A DNA stretch of 64,000 nt, taken from assembly GCA_032433765.1 (NCBI GenBank), contig JAVIAB010000047.1:18819011-18883010 (forward strand), in the 5' to 3' direction. Positions within the stretch are counted from its first letter, which is position 1. Each line of letters begins with the position of its first letter. Below the pieces are notes generated by a model that made no database searches, was not told where the DNA came from, and saw nothing but the letters and a program-made list of their open reading frames with translations. The DNA comes from Megaustenia siamemsis (taxonomy: Eukaryota > Mollusca > Gastropoda > Stylommatophora > Ariophantidae). Both the position numbers and the translations under genes were made by a program. Below are positions 21,985 through 31,052 of this stretch, piece by piece.

Positions 21985-22090
21985 CCCTGAAACTATTACA
22001 ATATGCACCATCAAGACAAGAGACAGAGTAAAATGCCGCCCAATTGTAACCAACCTTCGATGAGGAGAAAGTACCTAAAGAATGAAATAT
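21985..22090 (+). pseudogene. LINE family C, 3'-terminal piece
   Basis: CATCAAGACAAGAGACAGAG and CCAACCTTCGATGAGG match, in the same sense, the family C ends at 62752-62815 and, in antisense, 4245-4320 and 24470-24545. Confidence 0.6.
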
Positions 22091-22159
22091 TACAATTGTT
22101 ATGTAACACGGTATTTCTTGTTCGTTGAAACAAACATTTACATTTCAAATTATTCTTTC

Positions 22160-22876
22160 TTTCACTTCTTTTTCTCCTTCCGTACTTGCACTTCAGCGTC
22201 GAGGGGAGGTATAAATTTGCGCTCTTCAGTTCGCCTCTGCTGCTGTTATTTTTCCTAGTGTTTCTAATATTCCGTCATTCCATCTTTTTTGTGGTCGGCC
22301 CTTGGGTATGGTGTTCTTGCAACGTTTATTGAAGGTTCGTTGTGTTGTATTTAGATCTTTCTGCTTTGTCACGTGGCCAAACCATTTTATCTGTGGTTTC
22401 TTTATATATTCTATAGCGAGGTTATCCCTAGCTTTTTTCTTAGCTCTTTATTTCTGAACTTATCTCTCAGACTGTTTCCCGTCATTCGTTTAACACATTT
22501 CATCTCTGTAGAGGTTATTATCTTATTGTTCTTGCATCTAGGGTCCAGGTCTGGCATTGGTAGCACAACGTTGGGATGAAGATTGTATTGTAGAGTGCCC
22601 GTTTTGTCTATAGAGTTATTTCCTTGTTGAACAATTGTAGTGATAGCTGTCTAATTGTTTCTTCTTGTTCTACTTGTTTTAGTAGTCTGCCGTCTACAGT
22701 TATGTCGATGTCCTGTTTCTCTTTTTTCGATATTCATGACTTCTGTTTAGTTGATGTTGATTGTCATGTTGTAATTTGTGCCTGTGTTGTTGAGTCTATT
22801 TAAGTGTTCTTGTGGGTCTTCTACTTTTTCATATATCAGTGCCCGATCGTCTGCAAATAGAAGAAATTCAAGAACA
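22160..22876 (-). pseudogene. LINE family D: RT motif C to 3' end
   Basis: Read on the minus strand, LFADDRALIYEKVEDPQEHL (the catalytic FADD of RT) is followed by a broken linker. Then come LCYQ-type sequence, the segment corresponding to TWTLDARTIRK, KCVKRMTGNSLRDKFRNKEL and a C-terminal basic end. Stops and shifts are frequent. The same family gives 24200-24960, 25340-25755, 27345-27545 (plus) and 60161-60676. It is the longest family D copy here. Confidence 0.82.
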
Positions 22877-23902
22877 TTTAACATACAAAGAACACTACCA
22901 TTGATGTATAAAGAGTAATGACTATAAAAGACTTTAAAATAATAAGCTTATAGTCTTGATCTCATGCAGATTAAAGAACCCTTGGCAGTTAAAAAGCGAA
23001 AAGAGCAGGCGAAAATTAATTATCATTTCCCGAGTAAAATTATCAGTTAAAATGTCTCCGATGGATTCAAAACCGTGCTACGGAGTTCGTGCATGTGGGA
23101 CAAGGTTCTCTTTGATACTCAGAGGGGAAAATCGGAGCACCGATAGAATATTCTAGTGTGTAGTGATAATGATCTTAATATAACATAATATAACTAGCAA
23201 GACTTATAAAAGACTTACATTGACTTTTTGCAATCATCAAAAATAATAATATCGCAGAAAAGCGGACTAGTCCGTTTGCCATCTTTGAAACCAGCCTCCT
23301 TAACTCAGTAATCTACTTAGTGTTTGGTAGCGGTGATCAGTCCTGAACATCAAATCATGAATCATCAAATCATGAATTATCAAGTCATGAATTATCTAGT
23401 CCTCTCTCGTTTTATCTGCTAGGAAAATTAAACTGAGGCTTTATATTTATATCAGTGCGTATAGATAAATGCGTAGAATATGTCACAGCTAGGAAGTTAA
23501 AATATATTGACATGTCTTTGTAAAGATTTATAATAATAACCAGTATTATGTTTTTCGAGAATAATGACAATGAATTGTCAACAATATAACACAAGAGACA
23601 CATAACTAAAGAAAGAACCTCCTGTATTACCAACTGTGGAGAATGTTTTCAATAAATGTATAGTTATACGGGCGTTTAAATTATCACAGTTGTAAACATC
23701 ATATATAACATGAAACTATCATGCTATGATCAGAACAAAAGATAATAAAATATAGGATATAAACAGGGGCGATAGAATAGTTACCAGCAGACATATATTT
23801 TTTAATGCCGCTATGCTATACATGATGAGAACAGATATCGAAATACAGTGAAACGAAATAAATATATTCTGAGAAAATAAATAATATGTTTTTAAAAAGG
23901 AA
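22877..23902. other. Unassigned sequence with a short direct repeat
   Basis: Contains a small tandem repeat of CATCAAATCATGAATTATC type at 23347-23395. The open frame at 22956-23156 has no recognisable domain. Otherwise nothing seen. Confidence 0.4.
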
Positions 23903-24147
23903 AACTACCCCCGTCACGCCAAGTGGCGTATAGGGAATATGGTGTTAGTGACCATACATTTTACAGACCTTCGGCACATGAATTTTGGGGTAATGTGGTC
24001 GGTATTACGCCCGTGCCGCTTTACTTTCCCAGAAAAAAAATCCGGTACCCATTACAGGCTGGGTGAACCGGAGCCGTCGGTTGGGATCGAATCCTACCTC
24101 TTGTCCTTTGTAGTCCAGTTCACTAACCACTGAGCTATCGCGGCTCT
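23903..24147 (-). mobile_element. SINE family A, copy
   Basis: Antisense family A from CCCCGTCACGCCAAGTGGCG to the reversed head CACTGAGCTATCGCGGCTC. It is nearly full length. No clear TSD is visible. Confidence 0.92.
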
Positions 24148-24199
24148 TAAAATGATATATACTGGAGGAAACAGCCACCAAAGAGGAGAAGAAATCTTT

Positions 24200-24470
24200 C
24201 TATATGCAAAGAAGGCAAGATCCTTTTATTTTTCTTCTTTACTTCCTAATTTCTTTTCAGCGTCGAGAGAGTATATAATGTGCGGTCTTTTGTTCTTGGG
24301 TTTGTCTCTACTGTTGTTATGTTTCCTGGTGTTTCTAACATACCATCAATCATTATTTTCGTTGTCAACTGTTGAGTCTAGTGTTTTCGCAACTTTTATT
24401 AACAGCTGATTGTGTTTCAGATTTTTTGTCTTGTCACATGCCTAAACCATTTTCATCATGATTGAGTGAC
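24200..24470 (-). pseudogene. LINE family D 3' fragment
   Basis: On the plus strand the order is TTTCAGCGTCGAGAGAG, GTTTCCTGGTGTTTCTAACA, then TTGTCACATGCCTAAACCA, as in the 22.2-kb and 60.2-kb copies. All frames are broken. Confidence 0.7.
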
Positions 24471-24560
24471 GTCTCAGCATCGAAGATTGGCTACCACGGG
24501 GAACCATTCCTTTCGGTCTCTTGCTTTGATGGTGCAGGTTGTCACAGGCCAACTTGTCAG
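24471..24560 (-). pseudogene. LINE family C 3'-end fragment
   Basis: CAGCATCGAAGATTGGCTAC through TCTCTTGCTTTGATGG is the antisense of the family C terminus. It sits inside family D sequence, which resumes at about 24565, so this is another mosaic. Confidence 0.6.
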
Positions 24561-24960
24561 CTGACTCGTACCATTTTACCTGTATTTTTTTGTGTGTTAT
24601 ATATTCAATGGCGGAAATTATTCCTAGCTTTTATCTCAGTTCTTCATTTCTGATGATGAGGCCCCGTCGAAGACAAGATCTTTTTCTTCTTCTTTCCTTC
24701 CTCATTTGCCTTTCAGCGTCGAGGTGATATATAATTTACTGTCTTTTGCTATTCTGTTCGCCTCTGCTGCACTTGTGTTTCCTAGTATTTCTAATATTCC
24801 GTCAATCCATCTTTTTCGTGGTCGGTCCTTGGGTCTGGTGTTCTCGCAACGTTATTGAGGACCCGTTGTGTTGTGTTTTTATCACTCTGCCTTGTCACGT
24901 GACCACATTATTTTATATGTTGTTTCTGTATATATTCTATGGCGGGGGTTATTCCTAGAA
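24561..24960 (-). pseudogene. LINE family D fragments, two overlapping partial copies
   Basis: 24561-24660 holds the ATATATTCAATGGCGGAAAT segment. From about 24680 a second copy starts again with TTCCTCATTTGCCTTTCAGC and proceeds to TCTATGGCGGGGGTTATTCC. The order shows two family D tails joined end to end. Confidence 0.65.
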
Positions 24961-25339
24961 GATAAGATTGGTGAAAATAAATTAGACGATATCAGACAGA
25001 GTAATGTTACATACATTAATAGGCTATAGTAATTAACATTATAGACGTGTATGTGGCACTAGCAATCATGCTGATGAAGGAATATATACATTTTATAAGT
25101 AACTAAATTTGACTATGGCTCAATGTAAATCTTATTACACTATTATAATAATGGGGACTTAAGTGCAAAATGGTCAAAAAGAAAATGCGATCAGTAAGTT
25201 TGGCTTCAGAGAAAGAAACAAGGTGAGGAGACGGATAGCATGGACACTGAATCATGACATGAAAATATTACGCTGGTGGCTTAAACACAATCCTAGACGC
25301 TTAAGGACATTCAAGAGCCCACAAGAAAATATTCGTAAG
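24961..25339. other. Unassigned; short basic open frame
   Basis: The plus frame around 25163-25335 (ISKFGFRERNKVRRRIAWTL) has coding-like composition but no family I can name. Confidence 0.25.
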
Positions 25340-25755
25340 CAATACTCTTCTTCTACTCCTTTCCTTCCTCATTTGCCTTTCAGCGTTGATGGGAGATATA
25401 ATTTACTGCCTTTTTCTCTTCTGTTCGCCTCTACTGCTTTTATATTTCCAAGTATTTCTAATATTCCGTCAATTCATCTTTTTCGTGGTCGGTCCTTGGG
25501 TCTGGTGTTCTCGCAACGTTACTCAGGGCTCGTTGTGTTGTGTTTTGATCTATCTGCCTTGTCACGTGACCAAACTATTTTATCTTTTGTTTCTTTATAT
25601 TTTATAGCGGGAGTTATCCCTAGCTTTTTTCTAAGTTCTCCATTTCTGATCTTGTCTCTCATGCTGCTCCCTGTCATTCTCAGTAGATGTTATTTTACTT
25701 ATTGTTCTTGCATTTATGGTCCAGGACTAGCATTGGTAGCACAACGTTGGGGCGA
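25340..25755 (-). pseudogene. LINE family D 3' fragment
   Basis: The same antisense order as other family D tails: TTTCAGCGTTGATGGG, CTTGGGTCTGGTGTTCTCGC, CTTGTCACGTGACC, GGAGTTATCCCTAGC and the end ATTGGTAGCACAACGTTGGG. Confidence 0.75.
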
Positions 25756-25971
25756 ATGTGTCAAAAGGAATCGTAACCAATAAGATAACATATTAATCAA
25801 GAAAAGCAAACAGCGTATCTCTTTAAAACTAGAATAGGAGAAGACAGTGTCATGGACCAATAACCATATGTGGGAAAAATCTAAAATCGTGTTAATGTAA
25901 GGAGTCAGTGGTGGGGAGTGTTACACACTCTAAGGTATAATGACAGCTTTACAAGGAAGGTACACAACACA

Positions 25972-26008
25972 ATACTGACGTTTCGGCCTGTGGCCTTCTT
26001 CAGAGTAC
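25972..26008 (-). ncRNA. Hammerhead-ribozyme-like motif in a Penelope-type terminus
   Basis: The minus strand reads GTACT, CTGAAGA, A, GGCC, ACA, GGCC, GAAACGTC, AGTAT. The hammerhead core elements CUGANGA and GAAA flank a perfect 4-bp stem II, and GTACT/AGTAT can form a 5-bp stem I (one G-U). Stem III would be the self-complementary ACGT, so cleavage might need a dimer. An extra A before stem II departs from the canonical core. Penelope-like elements are known to carry hammerheads in their terminal repeats; activity here is untested. Confidence 0.4.
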
Positions 26009-26186
26009 AAGGACAACGACAACAAACGTTGAACACAATTATCTATAACTACAAGTTAGATGATCAGATGAATGGAGAGGTCGACAGAAAAGAGGAAAGT
26101 AGGTGTTAAAAATAAAAAAAGGAAGCTACATGAGGGGAGGTAGGATGCGTGTTAAAATGTATAAAATAGAAAGAATAGGAGAATAT

Positions 26187-26195
26187 ATATATATA

Positions 26196-26226
<31 letters not shown>
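26187..26226. repeat. (TA)n(TCTA)n microsatellite
   Basis: TATATATA followed by repeated ATCT units. Confidence 0.95.
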
Positions 26227-26249
26227 TGACCTTTCGAGCCGTAACCGGC

Positions 26250-26999
26250 CCATAGGGCGTAGACCAAGATACACCTTCTCCTATATGAATTTTTGTTCTA
26301 GCAGTTTTCTTTTAAAGATATTTTATCAAATCTCGCCATCTGTCTCTGTTCTGTGCAAGCAGTTCTATCTCATTGAGGGAGCCGATTCCTGCTGCTCTTG
26401 CCTCTCTCATCAATGTTCTTCTCAGTGTCTCCGAAGTGTTCCGCCCAACGGGCTTTTATGTCTGCGCTTGTTGTTAGCATTAATCCAGATTTGTCTAGAA
26501 TTGGTGTTCCACTGGATGTATAGGTGTTTGTCAGCATCTTTTGTACAGTATAAAGAGTTCTGCTGTCTCCTGTAATTGCAGCTGTCTCTGCTTTCTCTGC
26601 CAAGTTGTCTATATAAGCTCTTGTATCTCTTCTTGCCGAACTTTTCACTTTGTTGTCTAATTCTTTGTATGTTGCTTTTGCCAGAACCTTTCCAAGATCT
26701 GTCTTTACATTAGTCATGGCTCTCTTCGCTTCTCTTCTTTCTTTGATGTATTTCCATGTGGTGTCTGAGATCCAAGCTCGTTTTTCCATTTTCTTCAGTC
26801 CAGCACTTGCTTCTGCTGCTGTCATTAGTATTTTGCTCTGTGAGTCCCACATTTCATTGATATCTAAGTCTATTTCACCAAGTGCTGAATAACAATTACT
26901 TAGCTCTATGTTAAACTTTTCCTTTATTGCTTCATCTTTCAGTTTATGACTATCAATTTTATGTGTAATTGACCTCTTCTGTTGGTTTCTAAATTTTAA

Positions 27000-27000
<1 letters not shown>
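26250..27000 (-). pseudogene. LINE family E: endonuclease-RT linker fused to C-terminus
   Basis: The minus frame 26852-26370 gives KMEKRAWISDTTWKYIKERR, VKSSARRDTRAYIDNLAEKA and ADIKARWAEHFGDTE, the conserved linker between endonuclease and RT in animal endonuclease-reverse transcriptases. Upstream codons extend to about 27000. Directly after RWAEHF, in another frame, comes MREARAAGIGSLNEIELLAQ then NRDRWRDLI, a C-terminal phrase of such proteins. The whole RT catalytic domain is missing between them, indicating an internal deletion near 26440. Confidence 0.82.

Positions 27001-27001
<1 letters not shown>

Positions 27002-27042
<41 letters not shown>
27002..27042. repeat. (TA)n microsatellite
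   Basis: About 40 bp of uninterrupted TATA. Confidence 0.95.
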
Positions 27043-27045
<3 letters not shown>

Positions 27046-27344
27046 TTTCACTTAGCTCAAATAACTTGTCTGTCCCTATCCCTAATGTAAGGAGTGTTTT
27101 GTTTATTATTTTGTGGCTGTTTTGGTGATTAATTATTGTTATTCTTCATGTGCTATTCTTTTCTCAAGAACAATAAGAAAAATTACCATTATCGAAATGA
27201 AATGTGTTAGACGCACATGACAGGAGACAGCCAGAGAGATAGGTTCAGAAGTGAGGAACTGATAACAGGCTATACATAATTTCAACCATTGTATACATTA
27301 AAAAAAAAACAACATATAAAATGGTGTGGGTACTTTATAAGACA
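27043..27344. other. Unassigned sequence
   Basis: Nothing recognised apart from an A9 run near 27300. Confidence 0.4.
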
Positions 27345-27545
27345 GAAAGACTAAAACACAACGAGTCTTTAATAAACGTTTTGAAAACACCATATCAAGT
27401 GTGGAACCACGAAAAAGATGGATTTACTGAATATAAGAAACACTTAGAAACATAACAGGAGAGGCCAACAGAAAAGTAATAGACAGCAAATTATATCTCC
27501 CTTCGATATTGAAAGACAAATGAGGAAGAAAAGAAGAAGAAAATG
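27345..27545 (+). pseudogene. LINE family D 3' fragment, plus orientation
   Basis: AAACACAACGAGTCTTTAAT, AAACACCATATCAAG, CACGAAAAAGATGGATTTAC and CAGCAAATTATATCTCCC are the sense version of the family D tail found in antisense at 22.2 and 60.2 kb. Confidence 0.65.
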
Positions 27546-27885
27546 ACAATTTTCTATTTGTTGTTGGCTGATTACTGCTTTTTTTTTTAATTGCTTAGTT
27601 CATTGCTTGGTTAATAGCTTTGTTAAACGGCTTATTATAAATTTGGTTATCATGTTGTTTGGTTAGTTAATCACTCTGTTGTTAATAGAGTTATTTTCTT
27701 TACTTTTTTGTAGTTCTTTGATCGATTAGTTCATTTATTCTTTTGATAGATTGTTTACTGTATGTGTTTGGGTGATGTATTGATGGGTGAGTAGTTTTTT
27801 CTTTCATTGGCATGTTGTTTAGTTGATGCATTGGTTTGTTTATTGGTTGGTTCATTGGTTGTTCTCACGTTTTCTTTGTCTTTAA
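27546..27885. other. T-rich unassigned sequence
   Basis: TTGGTT/TTAGTT-rich; no unit or exon. Confidence 0.4.
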
Positions 27886-28080
27886 TTGATCATCATCATG
27901 TACCCTGTCGGTTTGCATTGCCGATCATGTCCTTCCACAATCTTCTATCTACAGTGCATCGTATCAGTTCTGTTGTTGACTATTTGCCATGCCATGACAC
28001 CAAGCTAACTAGTATATTCTCTCTTTGTCGTCCGCGATCTCTCTTTCCAGTTGTTACCAAGTATTCCAACTTTCCTCTAT
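27886..28080 (-). pseudogene. LINE family B 3' fragment
   Basis: It begins with ATCATCATCATGTACC (the reversed GAT tail) and continues through CATGTCCTTCCACAATCTTC and AGTTCTGTTGTTGAC. It is the antisense of the family B end at 2560-2816. Confidence 0.8.
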
Positions 28081-28364
28081 GCTCCACAAGGAGCTGAACG
28101 GTAGAACAAGAAGAATGTTCCACACTTTTCGCTGAACAAGGTTAGATTGTATAATTCTTATGTCGTAAACTTCAAAACTAAACAACAAATGTATTTTTCT
28201 GCGCTAAGGAAGACAAATATATTGTTTATTGTCCTTTATTTTTATTTTACCATTTAACTTCCTAGTGCTTAATTCTCTATCTACAATTTTCTTCCCCCTT
28301 TATGTCACTGTGCGTATATATTTATATATCTAAAAAAATGTTCACAAAAAAAAGGAAAAAGTGG
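28081..28364. other. Unassigned sequence
   Basis: Nothing recognised. Confidence 0.4.
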
Positions 28365-28470
28365 TACGGTAACAGCTTTACGTAGGTGAGAAACAAAGCA
28401 AAAGTAGAACGAAGTTTCAGCCAAAAAGGGATTCAGCAGGAATAACAAATCCCAACACAAAAATATGTAA
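28365..28470 (-). mobile_element. Penelope-type terminal sequence
   Basis: AAAAGTGGTACGGTAACAGC and GAACGAAGTTTCAGCC followed by AAAAAGGGATTCAGCAGG match the terminus at 47889-47965. The minus strand carries the degraded CTGCTGAATCCC/GGCTGAAAC hairpin. It lies about 450 bp downstream, in minus-strand sense, of the Penelope GIY-YIG end, so it may be this copy's own 3' terminus. Confidence 0.5.
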
Positions 28471-28914
28471 GGATATGCACAGAAATCTAGCTACTTGGCG
28501 ATAATATGCTAGACTCTTAAAAAAAAAAAGAAAGAAAAAAAAAGTCACTTCCCTGAGGTACAGAGCTTGGCCAGGCAACGACTGGATTGAAAATGATATG
28601 TCCGGCCAACAGGGCGGGACCAAGGCGTGACAAATAGTTAGACGGGAAGGGTTCTAAAAATATGTGGAGGTGGGAACAAGATCCCATCCATTACTATTAT
28701 TGGGAACCTTTTTATGAGTTGATTCCCAATAAGTAAATCTACGTGGAAAAAGTGATCATATATATATATGTATGTATATCTACAACTATGAGTGTGCATA
28801 CCAAAAAAGATGTGAACGAAACACATGCGTAGCTATCCGCATTTACACAATCAGACAAATATAGATATATATATAGGTACAAGTGTGCATGAGTGTAAGA
28901 AATGTGTAACAGGT
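28471..28914. other. Unassigned; likely Penelope 3' untranslated part
   Basis: Low-complexity A-rich and TATG-rich pieces between the terminal motif and the GIY-YIG stop region. Confidence 0.35.
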
Positions 28915-29795
28915 AGAATATGTGTATGAGGGCGATATCTCCATGCCTTTTGCGGACAGCGAATGCAACAGGACAATTAGACGATTCTCAAGGGCAAAAC
29001 CGCTATGATTGCTGGAGTGACATGAGACAATGCCAGTTCCTTGCATGCCAAGGTTACCAGTGTGGCCTGGAGAAATGAAGTAGGACGACACCGGACTGCC
29101 AGTCTTCTGCTCAACATCACGGAGATGATCACAAAATCTGTCCAATAGACGTAGTCCCGACTCACCTGTATACGCCATCTGGCAATGCTGACATATTATG
29201 GCGTAAATGATATTCCATTATACACACGTAAATCGCTCCTTGATATCAAATCACCCATTGAGGAATACAGTGTAATTGATGCAAAGCACATGGTCGCAAG
29301 CGATAGCTCAGTGGTTAGTGAACTGGACAACAAAGGGCAAGAGGTAGGGTTCGATCCCTACCGACGGCTTCCGGGTTCACCCAGCCTTTAATGGGTACCG
29401 GATTTGTTTAATGGGAAAGTAAAGCGGCACGGGCGTAATACCGACCACATTACCCCAAAAATCATGTGCCGAAGGTCTGTAAAATGTATGATCACTAACA
29501 CCATATTCCCTATACGCCACTTGGCGTGACGGGAGCACTTTATTTTACTTTTTCTACATGGTCGCAAACGTTGCAGACTCGACGTCCACATAGAACGCTA
29601 TCTTGGTGTTTATCGTTTGTCTGGAGGAGTTGGCTCCCGAGAAGAGTATCTCTCAGACTTTTGTAGCGTTTGAATGCGACCAAAGGAGGATCACTAACAC
29701 AGTTGAAGTCCCCAGGCAACATTGGCAAACCCGACATGCAAGTCCCTGGCTTTGTCTCATGCATTGCAATCTGACATCTCCCATCGTGACATGAT
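28915..29795 (-). pseudogene. Penelope-like element, RT C-terminus to GIY-YIG, split by a SINE
   Basis: Minus strand, right part (29795-29568): DPPLVAFKRYKSLRDTLLGS, then CGRRVCNVCDHV with the C..C..CDH zinc-type linker. Left part (29287-28915): FDIKERFTCV-like sequence, IICQHCQMAYTGESGLRLLD, RFCDHLRDVEQKTGSPVSSY and FALENRLIVLLHSLSAKGM. This is the order of the Penelope thumb/linker and GIY-YIG endonuclease. Stops are scattered in the linker. A family A SINE sits between the two parts with a 12-bp TSD. Confidence 0.85.
29288..29567 (+). mobile_element. SINE family A inserted in a Penelope element, 12-bp TSD
   Basis: The SINE body 29300-29555 (head GCGATAGCTCAGTGG, B box GGTTCGATCCC, tail ACTTTATTTTACTTTTTCT) is bounded by exact ACATGGTCGCAA repeats at 29288-29299 and 29556-29567. 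Removing the SINE and one repeat rejoins the Penelope linker. Confidence 0.95.
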
Positions 29796-30957
29796 TTTCG
29801 TGCAATTTGTTCATGGTTGCAGAGTTCATCATTTTTTTAGTATTTCTTTTTGAGTTAATGAATGTGCTCAGTGGTACTGTCGTCTGTAGACCCCAGATAA
29901 TATCCTCCAAACATGGTTTTGTGTGCAAAGACCAAATAACTGAATTCTGACCTAAAGACATACAAATTAAAAAAACACGAATTGTATTTATGTACGATCT
30001 GCTGAGCATAGCTAACTGAACGCAGAGGAAGAATAGGAAGAAGAAGTAGATGATGATGAAGAAAAGAATAAACAGAAGTAAAAGAAGAAACATAAAAAAG
30101 ACGGATAAGAAGGAATTAATGTCATGAGATGCAACATATACTCATCCCATAACAAAGATATCTACTTACTTGAAAAGCATCAAAACAAATAATAAAAATT
30201 GGATAATAATTGGGGGGCTTCAACAGCCATTCTCCAAATTGAGGACTGGTACCACGACACGAGCCTAAATTCTCAAATTCTCAAGGACATATTTTCAAAG
30301 ACTGATGAGGTCGTGCAAATCGTTGTAAAAAGATAAAAGTTACTTTAAATATAAAACCCTGAGGTCAATTGACCTCAACAACAAACAGATGGACGGAACG
30401 ATAGTATGGAAAAGCCCTAGTTACTCGACCAGCAATCTCTCACCCAAATTAACAACTAATGCCCGATATATTAACATAGTCTGAAAGCTACTGGAGTGTA
30501 CTGCCTCGGTAGCATTACAGTAAACACATTCTTTGGTATAAATAGTATATAGGTAACTGTGTAGGATAATCCGTAACGTGAATTAATGTGTAACGGAGTG
30601 AAGCATTACACTTCCCTGTGCTAAGTTAAGACAGTTGAATTGAGGGAGCAGTGCTTCTTGGCTGTTATTAGCCTTTTCCAAATAATACAGCTATTTTGTC
30701 TATTGTTTTCTCTTTCAAATGGGTCGATTTGAGAACGTCAAAATTGATGGAATTCATACATCGATATGTCCGCGCTCTAACCTCATGGTTGTTGTCGTTG
30801 ATCTAATGCCACGAGTTGATGTCAGGGACCCTTAGTTCACTGAGTTTAGGGGGTCGTAATGGCTTACTTGACATTCTCAGATTTTACAGGAGAAGTAGAA
30901 GGTCGTCTAGACCCAGGTAGAGTTGGAAATTACTTGCGCAGCTCAGAGGTAATGCAC
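29796..30957. other. Unassigned sequence
   Basis: An A/G-rich tract at 30020-30110. A plus frame around 30858-30955 (MAYLTFSDFTGEVEGRLDPG) looks protein-like but is not assigned. No repeats shared with the window. Confidence 0.35.
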
Positions 30958-31052
30958 ACTAGGTCTTCTATAGCAATAAGAGCCACCACGACATGGAACA
31001 CGGCGACCATTAACTTATTTTAGCCAACCTGTTTTGACGCACAATTGATACT
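30958..31052. repeat. Direct repeat left of the Sailor-like transposon
   Basis: AGGTCTTCTATAGCAATAAG and AGCCACCACGACATGG correspond to GGTCATCTATATCAGTAAG and AGCCACCACGACAGGAG at 33172-33260. Similarity is clear but imperfect over about 85 bp. Confidence 0.65.

Noticed and set aside
24462..24653. ORF with SASKIGYHGEPFLSVSCFDG resembling an extracellular domain
   Set aside because: The same phrase recurs antisense to LINE family C tails at 4245 and 62752, so it is a reverse-strand reading of a transposon end.
30842..31024. Plus-strand reading FSDFTGEVEGRLDPGRVGNY as a gene
   Set aside because: Short, without start or splice context, and part of a region that is repeated on the other side of the transposon; left unassigned.
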